Assembly: GCF_900184035.1 (NCBI RefSeq)
Contig: NZ_FXWP01000009.1
Span: 558,001 to 622,000, forward strand
Direction of reading: 5' to 3'
Length of the DNA: 64,000 nucleotides
Source: Kosakonia pseudosacchari
GTDB taxonomy: Bacteria > Pseudomonadota > Gammaproteobacteria > Enterobacterales > Enterobacteriaceae
Shown: positions 41,091 to 54,080 of the stretch, one piece after another
Numbering within the stretch: position 1 is the first letter of the stretch
Layout of the letters: each line of letters opens with the position of its first letter
The notes under the pieces: model-generated
The model's database searches: none
What the model saw: only the letters and a program-made list of their open reading frames with translations
Told to the model about the DNA's origin: nothing
Program-made: the position numbers and the translations under genes

Positions 41091-41106
41091 CTGGATAGGT
41101 AAACAG
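41091..41106. promoter_or_regulatory. LexA (SOS) box of cho
   Basis: CTGGATAGGTAAACAG fits CTG-N10-CAG and is embedded in ATA...TAT flanks. It lies 15 bases before the cho start codon. Confidence 0.88.
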
Positions 41107-41121
41107 TATCAGGAGTCTTTT

Positions 41122-41985
41122 GTGGTCAGGCGTCAATCAGCCCCGCGTCTTGAATTCGAAGCGGCGGCAATCTATGAATATCCGGAACATCTTCGTCCGT
41201 GGCTGGAAGCCATGCCCAAACAGCCCGGCGTCTATATTTTTCATGGCGAAAGCGAGGCGATGCCGCTTTATATCGGTAAAAGCGTCAATATCCGCAGCCG
41301 TGTGCTGTCGCACCTGCGCACGCCAGATGAAGCGGCGATGCTGCGTCAGTCGCGGCGTATCACCTGGATTTGCACCGCCGGGGAGATTGGCGCGCTGTTG
41401 CTTGAAGCGCGGCTGATTAAAGAACAACAACCGCTCTTTAATAAGCGCCTGCGCCGTAATCGCCAGCTCTGCTCGCTTCGCCTTAGCGGCGAAAAGCCAC
41501 AAGTGGTGTATGCCAAAGAGGTGGATTTCTCCTCCTCTCCCGATCTGTATGGCCTGTTTGCCAATCGCCGTGCCGCATTACAAGCGCTGCAGTCTATCGC
41601 TGATGACGAAAAGCTGTGTTATGGGCTACTGCGTCTGGAATCACTAAGCCGTGGCCGGGCTTGTTTTCGATCCGCGTTACAACGCTGTGCCGGAGCGTGT
41701 TGTGGCAAAGAGACTCGCGAAGCACATGATGAACGCTTCGCCGCCGCAATGGCGCGTTTGCAACTGGTTTGCTGGCCATGGCGCGGCCCAATTGGGCTAA
41801 AAGAGAGCGCAGCAGGAATGACGCAGTACCATATCATTCACAACTGGCTATGGTTAGGTTCAGTTGATGAGCCCGCCGCTGCCGCGCAACTGCTTCGCTT
41901 ACCGGCGGGTTTCGATCATGACGGCTACAAAATTCTCTGCAAGCCGCTGCTTTCCGGGGATTACGACATCATCGAACTGGATTAA
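41122..41985 (+). CDS. cho: Excinuclease Cho (UvrC homologue)
   Basis: Cho makes the 3' incision at damaged DNA in UvrABC repair, particularly for bulky lesions. Translation starts at GTG 41122 behind AGGAG, giving 287 residues (295 in E. coli). The GIY-YIG nuclease domain spans about 33-110 with PGVYIFHG and [15 protein letters not shown]; the catalytic Arg and Glu (LLLEARLIK) are in place. There is no helix-hairpin-helix. Its stop overlaps the stop of the convergent ves gene by 4 bases. Confidence 0.94.
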   Translation: MVRRQSAPRLEFEAAAIYEYPEHLRPWLEAMPKQPGVYIFHGESEAMPLYIGKSVNIRSRVLSHLRTPDEAAMLRQSRRITWICTAGEIGALLLEARLIKEQQPLFNKRLRRNRQLCSLRLSGEKPQVVYAKEVDFSSSPDLYGLFANRRAALQALQSIADDEKLCYGLLRLESLSRGRACFRSALQRCAGACCGKETREAHDERFAAAMARLQLVCWPWRGPIGLKESAAGMTQYHIIHNWLWLGSVDEPAAAAQLLRLPAGFDHDGYKILCKPLLSGDYDIIELD

Positions 41986-42539
41986 TGGCCGGGCAGCCAG
42001 GTGATTTCACTGAACAGTAATTGCCCTTCAGACTTTAGCAACCGCAGGGTTTGCCGACCTTCCTGCCAGTAGGCGCCCTGATCGGCGGTTAATAACTTAT
42101 CGCCCAACTGCCACGCGCCACTCAGGACGAAAATAACGCCGCCGCGTGTACCAATAGTGGTAAACGTGCGGTCGGCGATACGGACTTTCGCCTGGCAGCG
42201 ATCGCGGCGCGTCATTACGTTAAAATCCAGCGACATCCGCCCGTCGGAAAGCTCGGCTCTGACCGGCTGCTCACCGGCAAAAGCGAAGGGCTGGTGGTGT
42301 TTAAGCGTGTGGCTGAAAGCATCTCCCCCGTTCAGCGTTACCTCGCCACCTTCAATGAGTGTTATGACCCGATCCACACCGGGAAATTGCGGAAAATCAC
42401 CGTTGCTGGCCAGCGAAGCGATACTGGCTCGCCAGTTAAAATCACGTGTTGCGGGCGGAAAACAGCAAATTTCCCGGGTTTCACCCGCCCCATTACGCCA
42501 GAGGTTTACCGGCATTTTACGGATATCAAAGAATTCCAT
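41982..42539 (-). CDS. ves: Ves, HutD-family cupin protein
   Basis: A 185-residue double-cupin protein of the HutD/Ves family, with conserved [15 protein letters not shown] near 11-25, FDWRAS-type NWRASIASL and [18 protein letters not shown] near 140-157. In E. coli Ves is an environmental-stress (cold) protein whose biochemical role is not settled. The second of two adjacent ATG codons (42539) has better spacing to GGAG. It is 3' convergent with cho. Confidence 0.9.
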   Translation of the reverse strand: MEFFDIRKMPVNLWRNGAGETREICCFPPATRDFNWRASIASLASNGDFPQFPGVDRVITLIEGGEVTLNGGDAFSHTLKHHQPFAFAGEQPVRAELSDGRMSLDFNVMTRRDRCQAKVRIADRTFTTIGTRGGVIFVLSGAWQLGDKLLTADQGAYWQEGRQTLRLLKSEGQLLFSEITWLPGH

Positions 42540-42775
42540 CATCACTCCTGAATGGCGCGGTGCTTCACCTGCGCCGCTGCCTCTTCGGGCAGCCTGCATC
42601 ATTGTTATTGTTTACTTTGCCATGTGTGAATTATCGGCAGCCGATGCGATTTGCCTTAGGCTGTTGCGCAATCAGACATGTAAAAAATCATAAATTTCAG
42701 ATAAGTAACATCGCCACAAAAACGAGGTTTAACGAGAATACCGCGCCAGAAGCGGCTGGCAAGAGGGAAACAAGA

Positions 42776-42832
42776 AAAAACCGCCGGTTCTGCCCATCAC
42801 GTAAAACAAGCGATGAGCAAAACCGGCGGTCT
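42776..42832 (-). terminator. spy terminator
   Basis: On the minus strand ACCGCCGGTTTTGCTCATCG pairs with a matching downstream arm ending GAACCGGCGGT, then TTTTTTC. The stem is long and interrupted by a loop rich in T. Confidence 0.85.
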
Positions 42833-42849
42833 TAAGGAGGGGTGCTGAA

Positions 42850-43329
42850 TTATTCAGCAGGTGCAGGAGGCATTTTACCTTCCGCTGCCGGATGTTCTGT
42901 CAGACGCTTCTCAAAATTCGCATTGAATTGCTTTTTCTGTTCCGGGGTCAGAATGTTGTAAATCTTATTCTGCGTCTCCATACGTTTCAGCATGCTTTCT
43001 TTATGCTGCTGTTCCATTTTGGTGATTTGCGCTTCGGCTTTCGCGCGGTCAAAGCTGTCGCTGGTAATGATGTCATGCATTGCGCGCATCTCTTCCACCG
43101 GCGGGCGTTTCATCTCTTCGCGCTGGCTTTTCATGATGTCGCGGACTTGCTGTTTCTGCGCATCGGTCAGGTTCAGGCCTTTGAACATCATGTCGTGCGG
43201 GCCCTTACCTTTGTGGTGCATCATTGGTTTCGCGTCGCCGGGTGCGGCGGTGGTATCCGCAGCATGAGCCAGACCAGCAGCGCCAAAAGCCAGGGTAGAG
43301 GCAACAAACAGAGCAGTCAATTTACGCAT
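42850..43329 (-). CDS. spy: Periplasmic ATP-independent chaperone Spy
   Basis: Spy is a cradle-shaped periplasmic chaperone induced by envelope stress through CpxR and BaeR. The start MRKLTALFVASTLAFGAAG gives 159 residues (161 in E. coli); a 19-codon upstream extension was rejected. The signal peptide is cut after LAHA (residue 23). Two LTxxQ repeats are visible, LTDAQKQQ near 52 and LTPEQKKQ near 132. The tail is Pro- and Ala-rich. A BaeR-type site lies upstream. Confidence 0.97.
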   Translation of the reverse strand: MRKLTALFVASTLAFGAAGLAHAADTTAAPGDAKPMMHHKGKGPHDMMFKGLNLTDAQKQQVRDIMKSQREEMKRPPVEEMRAMHDIITSDSFDRAKAEAQITKMEQQHKESMLKRMETQNKIYNILTPEQKKQFNANFEKRLTEHPAAEGKMPPAPAE

Positions 43330-43525
43330 AATTTTATTCCTTACTTCGGTTTTACTTACGGCGGTTGCCGTGTTGACGCTATTCACTTTACTGCCTTTAT
43401 CGTCAATTAATCAGAGCGACGGTAAAACAATGAAAGTGTAAATATCATTTTTACGTCAAATATGAAGGAAATAAGGATAAAGCATGGAGAGTCGAAAATT
43501 AAATATTCAACAGACTGATTAAAAA

Positions 43526-43543
43526 GCAATTATGGAGAATCTT
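43526..43543 (-). promoter_or_regulatory. Candidate BaeR box upstream of spy
   Basis: On the minus strand AAGATTCTCCATAATTGC matches the core TTCTCCATWATTGGC of the BaeR consensus with one base missing. It lies about 200 bases upstream of the spy ATG. A weaker TCTCCATGCTTTAT-type site occurs near 43478-43492. No clear GTAAA-N5-GTAAA CpxR repeat was found in the 315-base gap. Confidence 0.45.
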
Positions 43544-43615
43544 AAATCAAAGTATTTTATTAATAAAGAGTTCACCAGGATAATTCTGTAATTTATTTAA
43601 GAAAAGCAAAAAGAA

Positions 43616-43642
43616 ATAAGCCCTGCGTTAACAGGGCTGGAT
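43616..43642 (-). terminator. Terminator of the ast operon
   Basis: AGCCCTGTTAACGCAGGGCT with TATTTCTTTTT follows the astE stop on the minus strand. Confidence 0.85.
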
Positions 43643-43644
43643 GT

Positions 43645-44610
43645 TTAATTAATTTTTTCAAGCATTAGCCCGGCGCGTAAGCCAATGGCAACATTCGGAT
43701 TGGGAAACAAAACATACTCCTGCTCATGTTGCACCACATACCGCTCGCCGCGATCCTCTGCCAGTAATGTGCCCGCGCTGAAGTCCGTAAAATTGAGCGT
43801 ATTCGCACTCATGAAGAGTTTAAATTCTTCACTGTGGCGGGTCAGTTGCTGTACCACCCGATAGCGCAGCGGCCTATTTTCCGTGTCTGGCGCAGGCTCA
43901 CCCGCCAGTAACGCCGCCAGCGCCCAGGCCGTACGCTGGAACTGGCTTAAATCGTTTTCACCAAACGGCAACGCTTTGCCAAGCTCCAGAGTGCAAGCCA
44001 GTGCGTTGAAGTGCTCACAGCTGTAGTGTGTAAACGTGCCGCCTGGCGCCTGGTGAAATACCAGCGCCTCCAGCCCGGCGGCCCCCAGCCACTCCAGAAA
44101 CAACTCATCCCACGGCTCTGCTCGCAGGGGTAATACGCCAAAGCGAACATGGTGCGAACCACGGATCGCGGTGTGTAAATCCAGATGCCAGCGCACCTCA
44201 TCGCCCGCGGCAAAGAAATGCGTCACCGCCCGTTCGAGCTGAGCGGCGCGCACCGTTTCATCGTTAGGCGGCAACTGCTGCCAGCGGCCACCAAACATTC
44301 GGTTGAGATCGTTATGCAAAAAACGCTTGTTTTGCGCCAGTGCCTGCGGGTTTCCAAGGATCACCAGCAGCCGCCAGGTAAGCGGTTGTTCGCCCGCAAA
44401 CACATTTTTAAGCAACAGATCCAGCATCTCCACCGGCGCAGTTTCATTACCGTGGATAGCACATGAGATGACCAGCGATCGCCCGACGGGTTGTTTCGGG
44501 ATCAGTTCCAGAATCCCTTGTTCGTGCCACAACCAGTGAATACCGCCCGACTCCCCTGACATTTTTCGCGGGATATCGCCCGCAAGCGTTGCAGCAAGAA
44601 AGTTATCCAT
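43645..44610 (-). CDS. astE: Succinylglutamate desuccinylase
   Basis: AstE splits N-succinylglutamate into succinate and glutamate, the last step of the arginine succinyltransferase pathway. It is 321 residues (322 in E. coli) of the AstE/AspA zinc carboxypeptidase-like fold, with zinc ligands in [13 protein letters not shown] (His53, Glu56) and [16 protein letters not shown] (His near 147), and the catalytic Glu in [14 protein letters not shown]. It begins 11 bases after astB. Confidence 0.97.
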   Translation of the reverse strand: MDNFLAATLAGDIPRKMSGESGGIHWLWHEQGILELIPKQPVGRSLVISCAIHGNETAPVEMLDLLLKNVFAGEQPLTWRLLVILGNPQALAQNKRFLHNDLNRMFGGRWQQLPPNDETVRAAQLERAVTHFFAAGDEVRWHLDLHTAIRGSHHVRFGVLPLRAEPWDELFLEWLGAAGLEALVFHQAPGGTFTHYSCEHFNALACTLELGKALPFGENDLSQFQRTAWALAALLAGEPAPDTENRPLRYRVVQQLTRHSEEFKLFMSANTLNFTDFSAGTLLAEDRGERYVVQHEQEYVLFPNPNVAIGLRAGLMLEKIN

Positions 44611-44621
44611 ACGGCCTCCGG

Positions 44622-48464
<3,843 letters not shown>

Positions 48465-48468
<4 letters not shown>

Positions 48469-49685
48469 GATGCGCTCTCCGCAATGAATTTTTCACAGGC
48501 GCGGGCTACACGCGTAAGCCCGTCGCGGATCTCTTCTTCGCTGATATTCAGCGCTGGCGCAAAGCGCAGCACATTGCCACCGGCAATCAACACCATTGCG
48601 CCTTCTGCCGCTGCCAGTTGTGAAAGTTGCTTTGCTTTTCCCGCATACTCAGGCGCCAGTTGACAGCCGATCAGCAACCCTAAGCCGCGGATTTCACTGA
48701 ACAGGTGATAACGGTCATTGATCGCCGCAAGCTGCTCCGTAAACCATTGATGGCGTTGCTTCACGCCGGTCAGGGTTTCCCGTGTGTTGACGATATCGAG
48801 CAACGCACCGGCCACCGCGCCAGCCAGAGGATTCCCGCCGTAAGTCGTACCATGGGTACCGACATTCATCACTTTGCCAAACTGTTCGGTGGTCAGCATC
48901 GCGCCAATTGGGAAACCGCCACCCAACGCTTTTGCCGTGGTCAGCGCATCCGGCGTCACGCCGTAATGCATATAGGCATACAGTTCGCCGGTGCGGCCAA
49001 CACCGGTTTGCACTTCATCAAAAATCAGCAGCGCGTTATGGCGCGTGCACAGCTCACGCAACCCTTGCAAAAACGCCTGGCTGGCAGGCACCACGCCGCC
49101 TTCACCCTGCATCGGCTCGACAATAACGGCGCAGGTATCGTCATTAATTAAGGCGCTGGCGGAGGCAAGATCGTTGAACTGCGCATGCTGGATTTGCGGC
49201 GGCAACGGCGCAAAATCTTGCGAATAAGCTGGCTGCCCACCCGCGCTGACGGTAAATAAGGTGCGTCCATGGAACGCATTCTTGAACGCGACAATGCCGC
49301 TTTTGTGCGGACCGAACGTATCGTGAGCATACTTGCGCGCCAGCTTCAGCGCCGCTTCATTCGCCTCGGCACCGGAGTTACAAAAGAAGGCGCGATCGGC
49401 AAAGGTCGCGTCCAGCAGGCGTTTCGCCAGTTTCAGCACCGGCTCGTTAGTGTAACCGTTGCCGGTATGCCAGAACTTCGCCGCCTGCTCGCTAAGTGCT
49501 CTACACAGCGCAGGGTGCGCGTGCCCCAGCGCATTTACCGCAATCCCGCCGGCAAAGTCGACATACTCTTTGCCCTGTTGATCCCACAGGCGGGAACCTT
49601 CACCGCGTACCGGAATAAAAGGCGCAGGCGCGTAGACAGGCAACATCCATTGATCAAAATTTTCACGCGTAATTGACAGAGACAT
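48465..49685 (-). CDS. astC: Succinylornithine transaminase
   Basis: AstC removes the amino group of succinylornithine to give succinylglutamate semialdehyde. The start [18 protein letters not shown] at 49685 gives 406 residues, the E. coli length; a 52-codon upstream extension runs through the promoter and was rejected. Class III PLP motifs are clear: [19 protein letters not shown] near 103-121, [13 protein letters not shown] near 222-234 and the PLP Lys in [15 protein letters not shown] near 249-263. It is the first gene of astCADBE. Confidence 0.98.
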
Positions 49686-49758
49686 AGCGACCTCATCCGG
49701 TAAATAAATAGTTGATAAAATGTTAACGAATATGAACGTTTTCGCTGTAAATGTAGAT

Positions 49759-49774
49759 TGCACGGTTCGTGCCA
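49759..49774 (-). promoter_or_regulatory. Sigma-54 promoter of astCADBE
   Basis: On the minus strand TGGCACGAACCGTGCA fits the -24/-12 consensus TGGCACG-N4-TTGCA with one mismatch. The transcript should start near 49748, about 60 bases before astC. E. coli astC is driven by sigma-54 and NtrC. Confidence 0.8.
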
Positions 49775-49839
49775 GCCAGCGATAAAAATGCATAAACGGC
49801 TTGCAGCAACGTAATTTCAACAACTTAAAACCTGTCGCC

Positions 49840-49867
49840 ATTCACTTTATTTGCATAAAAAGTGAAT
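49840..49867. promoter_or_regulatory. Candidate ArgR operator upstream of astC
   Basis: Exact arms ATTCACTTT and AAAGTGAAT are separated by 10 bases. The size and AT-rich core fit ArgR boxes, and ArgR activates ast in E. coli. It lies about 90-120 bases upstream of the sigma-54 start site. Confidence 0.45.
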
Positions 49868-49972
49868 AAACAGAGATCGAAATGCGGTAGTGCGTGAGTA
49901 AAGACGCCTGTTTATGCAATTAGAAATTTTAATTATAGAACTGTGATCATCAGCGAAATTAATTTACATCGT

Positions 49973-49989
49973 GCGCCCTGTTTTAGTGC
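49973..49989. promoter_or_regulatory. Candidate NtrC enhancer site upstream of astC
   Basis: GCGCCCTGTTTTAGTGC fits GCRCY-N7-RGTGC, the NtrC dyad. At about 225 bases from the predicted start it lies at an enhancer-like distance. It is also between astC and xthA. The rest of this 434-base gap has no gene that I can support. Confidence 0.45.
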
Positions 49990-50119
49990 GTTTCGCCCTA
50001 AATGAGGGCGCGTGCTGCGCCAGTGCGCATCGGCGGTGGCGATATCAATAAGTGGCGGTGGTGAAATGTAAATTCTGCTAACATCTCTGCATCTTTCACT
50101 CTGCTAAATGGCTGCGACT

Positions 50120-50926
50120 ATGAAATTCGTCTCTTTTAATATCAATGGCCTGCGCGCCCGACCTCACCAGCTTGAAGCGCTGGTTGAGCAACATCAGCCG
50201 GACGTCATCGGCCTGCAGGAGACCAAAGTCCACGACGATATGTTTCCGCTCGAAGATGTCGCACGGCTGGGCTACAACGTTTTTTATCACGGACAGAAAG
50301 GCCACTACGGCGTTGCGTTGCTGACCAAAGAGACGCCGATTTCCGTGCGTCGCGGCTGGCCGAACGACGGGGAAGAAGCGCAGCGCCGCATTATCATGGC
50401 GGAGATCCCCTCGCCTATCGGCGATATCACGGTGATTAATGGCTATTTCCCGCAGGGCGAAAGCCGCGACCACCCGCTGAAATTCCCGGCGAAAGAGAAG
50501 TTCTACCAGGATTTGCAAACCTATCTGGACACGGAACTCGATAAAACAAAACCGGTGTTGATCATGGGCGATATGAATATCAGCCCGACAGATCTCGATA
50601 TCGGTATTGGCGAAGAGAACCGCAAACGCTGGCTGCGCACCGGTAAATGCTCCTTCCTGCCGGAAGAGCGCGAATGGATGGAGCGACTGAAAGGCTGGGG
50701 GCTGGTGGATACCTTCCGCGAAGCCAACCCGGAAACGCAGGATCGCTTCTCATGGTTTGATTACCGCTCGAAAGGCTTCGACGATAACCGCGGCCTGCGT
50801 ATCGATCTGCTGCTGGCAAGCCAACCGCTGGCAGAACGCTGCATTGAAACGGGTATTGATTACGACATCCGCAGCATGGAAAAACCGTCCGACCACGCAC
50901 CCGTGTGGGCAAAATTTAAGGTCTGA
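50120..50926 (+). CDS. xthA: Exonuclease III
   Basis: XthA is the main AP endonuclease and 3'-5' exonuclease of base-excision repair. The start [17 protein letters not shown] gives 268 residues, as in E. coli; an ATG 12 bases upstream is possible but was not chosen. Catalytic residues sit in LQETKVHDD (Glu34), [11 protein letters not shown] (Asp151, Asn153) and the C-terminal [10 protein letters not shown] (Asp258, His259). Only 3 bases separate it from the next gene, so it may head a short operon with the rhodanese and nudG. Confidence 0.98.
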   Translation: MKFVSFNINGLRARPHQLEALVEQHQPDVIGLQETKVHDDMFPLEDVARLGYNVFYHGQKGHYGVALLTKETPISVRRGWPNDGEEAQRRIIMAEIPSPIGDITVINGYFPQGESRDHPLKFPAKEKFYQDLQTYLDTELDKTKPVLIMGDMNISPTDLDIGIGEENRKRWLRTGKCSFLPEEREWMERLKGWGLVDTFREANPETQDRFSWFDYRSKGFDDNRGLRIDLLLASQPLAERCIETGIDYDIRSMEKPSDHAPVWAKFKV

Positions 50927-50929
50927 CCG

Positions 50930-51793
50930 ATGACGCCCGCGCGTTCTCCGTGGGTTTGTGCAACGTGGCTGGCGGATCTGCTACAACACCGCCCGATCAC
51001 CGCTGGCCCGCAGGGCGAGTGGCGGCTGCTGGAGGTGGGCTTCGACGCTGAACACCGCTATCGCGCCGGGCATATTCCCGGCGCGGATTATATCGACACC
51101 CGCGAAGTAGAAAGCCCGCCGCTGTGGAATGTGCTCAAGCCAGCACAATTACGTCAGGTGCTGCTCAGGCATGGCCTGCGCGCCGATATTACCGTCATTC
51201 TTTACGGCCGGAGCAATTATGCGGCGGAGCGGATGGCGCATATTTTGTTATACGCCGGGATCAGGGATGTTCGCTTACTGGATGGCGGCTGGCAGAGCTG
51301 GCTGCGAGCCGGTTTAGCCTGGCAAACCGGTGCAGCGGCGGGCATAACCCCGTCATCGGATTTCGGCGTGAGTGTCCCGGCACAACCTCAGCTACTGCTC
51401 ACTATGGCGCAAACCCAAAAGCGTTTAGCGCAGCCCGGTACGTTGCTGGTTAGTATCCGCAGTTGGCCTGAGTTTAGCGGTCAGACAAGCGGCTACGACT
51501 ATATCGCCGCGGCTGGTGATATCCCCGGCGCCCGCTGGGGGCAGGCCGCGGGCGACAGCCAGTTTATTACCAACTTTCACCACCCGGACGGCACGGTGCG
51601 AAACCCGTCAGAGATCGCCGCGCTCTGGCAACAACAGCACATCACTGGCGATAAGCCGGTGATTTTTTACTGCGGCACCGGCTGGCGCGCCGCGTTTGCT
51701 TTTTTTATAGCCCGCGCACTCGGCTGGGCGGATATCGCCGTGTATGATGGCGGCTGGTTCGAATGGAGCCAGCACTCAAACGGAACGCCGTAA
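50930..51793 (+). CDS. Two-domain rhodanese, YnjE-like sulfurtransferase
   Basis: The 287-residue protein has two rhodanese domains. The first (about 20-140) has YGRSNYAAERM at the place of the active-site loop and lacks the Cys, so it is probably inactive. The second (about 155-285) has the loop CGTGWRA with Cys248, the same loop as E. coli YnjE, and ends YDGGWFEWSQHS. E. coli YnjE is 435 residues, with a signal peptide and three domains; this one has no signal and is shorter. YnjE is a sulfurtransferase tied to molybdopterin synthesis; that role here is inferred. It overlaps nudG by one base (TAATG). The E. coli ydjXYZ-ynjABCD genes are absent. Confidence 0.85.
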   Translation: MTPARSPWVCATWLADLLQHRPITAGPQGEWRLLEVGFDAEHRYRAGHIPGADYIDTREVESPPLWNVLKPAQLRQVLLRHGLRADITVILYGRSNYAAERMAHILLYAGIRDVRLLDGGWQSWLRAGLAWQTGAAAGITPSSDFGVSVPAQPQLLLTMAQTQKRLAQPGTLLVSIRSWPEFSGQTSGYDYIAAAGDIPGARWGQAAGDSQFITNFHHPDGTVRNPSEIAALWQQQHITGDKPVIFYCGTGWRAAFAFFIARALGWADIAVYDGGWFEWSQHSNGTP

Positions 51794-52209
51794 TGACTCT
51801 TTTAAAAACCCTGGATGTCGTGGCCGCTATTATTGAGCGCGACGGCAAAATTTTACTGGCGCAGCGCCCCGACCATGCCGATCAGGCCGGTCTGTGGGAA
51901 TTTGCCGGTGGCAAGGTAGAAGCCGGGGAAACACAACCACAGGCGCTAAAGCGCGAGTTGCGCGAAGAGTTGGGTATTGACGCCGAGCCTGCGCGCTATA
52001 TTGCCAGCCATCAGCGGGAGGTTTCCGGGCGGCTGATTCATTTGCACGCCTGGCACGTGGAGAATTTCAACGGCGAACCAGTACGCCACTATCACCGGGA
52101 TTTGCGGTGGTGCTTACCCGCCGAAGCACTGAAACTGCCGCTGGCTCCGGCGGATATTCCCCTGCTGGAAGCGTTTATGGCTTCACGCGCCGCCACACCA
52201 GCGGGTTAG
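51793..52209 (+). CDS. nudG: Nudix CTP pyrophosphohydrolase NudG
   Basis: NudG hydrolyses 5-hydroxy-CTP, 5-methyl-dCTP and 8-oxo-dGTP-like nucleotides, cleaning the pool. The start MTLLKTLDVVAAIIERDG overlaps the upstream stop (TAATG), giving 138 residues (135 in E. coli). The Nudix box follows GX5EX7REUXEEXGU and reads from GGKVEAGE at about 37 to RELREELGI at about 53. An in-frame upstream ATG inside the rhodanese gene was rejected. Its last 35 bases overlap ynjH, which is convergent. Confidence 0.95.
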   Translation: MTLLKTLDVVAAIIERDGKILLAQRPDHADQAGLWEFAGGKVEAGETQPQALKRELREELGIDAEPARYIASHQREVSGRLIHLHAWHVENFNGEPVRHYHRDLRWCLPAEALKLPLAPADIPLLEAFMASRAATPAG

Positions 52210-52462
52210 TGGAAATGACTTTCTCATCGCGCTGGCATTGTAATAACACGCCCTCGGTTTTGATAACCGCCCCTTCGCTGTAGTTTTGATTACCGTATAC
52301 GCAGCATTGCATGCAAGGCTGCGTGGTCTGCGTCTGCCCACCGGAGCTGAACACTTCCGGCGGCACATTCACCTCAATCCCCGGCGACGGTAAACGTTCA
52401 GCCAGCGCGCTGGTTGAGGCAGCGAGCAGTAACGCAGCTGCTATCCACTTAATTCGGGTCAT
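52175..52462 (-). CDS. ynjH: YnjH, DUF1496 exported protein
   Basis: A 95-residue exported protein (90 in E. coli). The start MTRIKWIAAALLLAASTSALA has a signal cut after ALA (residue 21). The mature DUF1496 domain has a C-x2-CC motif in QPCMQCCVYGNQNYSEGAV and a later Cys in LLQCQRDE. A longer in-frame upstream start was rejected. Its 3' end overlaps nudG by 35 bases tail to tail, so both C-termini are encoded in the same DNA on opposite strands. Confidence 0.9.
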   Translation of the reverse strand: MTRIKWIAAALLLAASTSALAERLPSPGIEVNVPPEVFSSGGQTQTTQPCMQCCVYGNQNYSEGAVIKTEGVLLQCQRDEKVISTNPLVWRRVKP

Positions 52463-52595
52463 AACTTGTCCTTTCTGATTGACGCCACTCATTACTATAA
52501 CGGATCTCTGCGTCAGGACTTTAATTTCGTCGATCATCGTTTTTAGTTATGACAGATTGCCAATTATTAATTTGCCTGGTGTGCGGATTTTTCCC

Positions 52596-52626
52596 TTGCG
52601 GCATGCAGCCTTGCGAATGTTATAGT
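52596..52626 (+). promoter_or_regulatory. Likely gdhA promoter
   Basis: TTGCGG (52596-52601) and TATAGT (52621-52626) are separated by 19 bases, or 18 if the -10 is TTATAG. The start codon is about 70 bases downstream. Confidence 0.45.
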
Positions 52627-52682
52627 CCAAAAGTGCCTGCTTTTTGCGCGCCACCATCACAACAAATTCACCACAACAATAA

Positions 52683-54041
<1,359 letters not shown>

Positions 54042-54047
54042 TAGGCA

Positions 54048-54080
54048 GGCCGGGTAACAGAGAAAAGGTGTTATCCGGCC
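54048..54080. terminator. Hairpin between gdhA and topB, overlapping the topB stop
   Basis: GGCCGGGTAACA and TGTTATCCGGCC pair over 12 bp with one G-T pair around a nine-base loop. The right arm covers the topB stop codon and last codons. The composition is like a REP unit (Y-type GCCGG). No T tract was seen. Confidence 0.55.
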
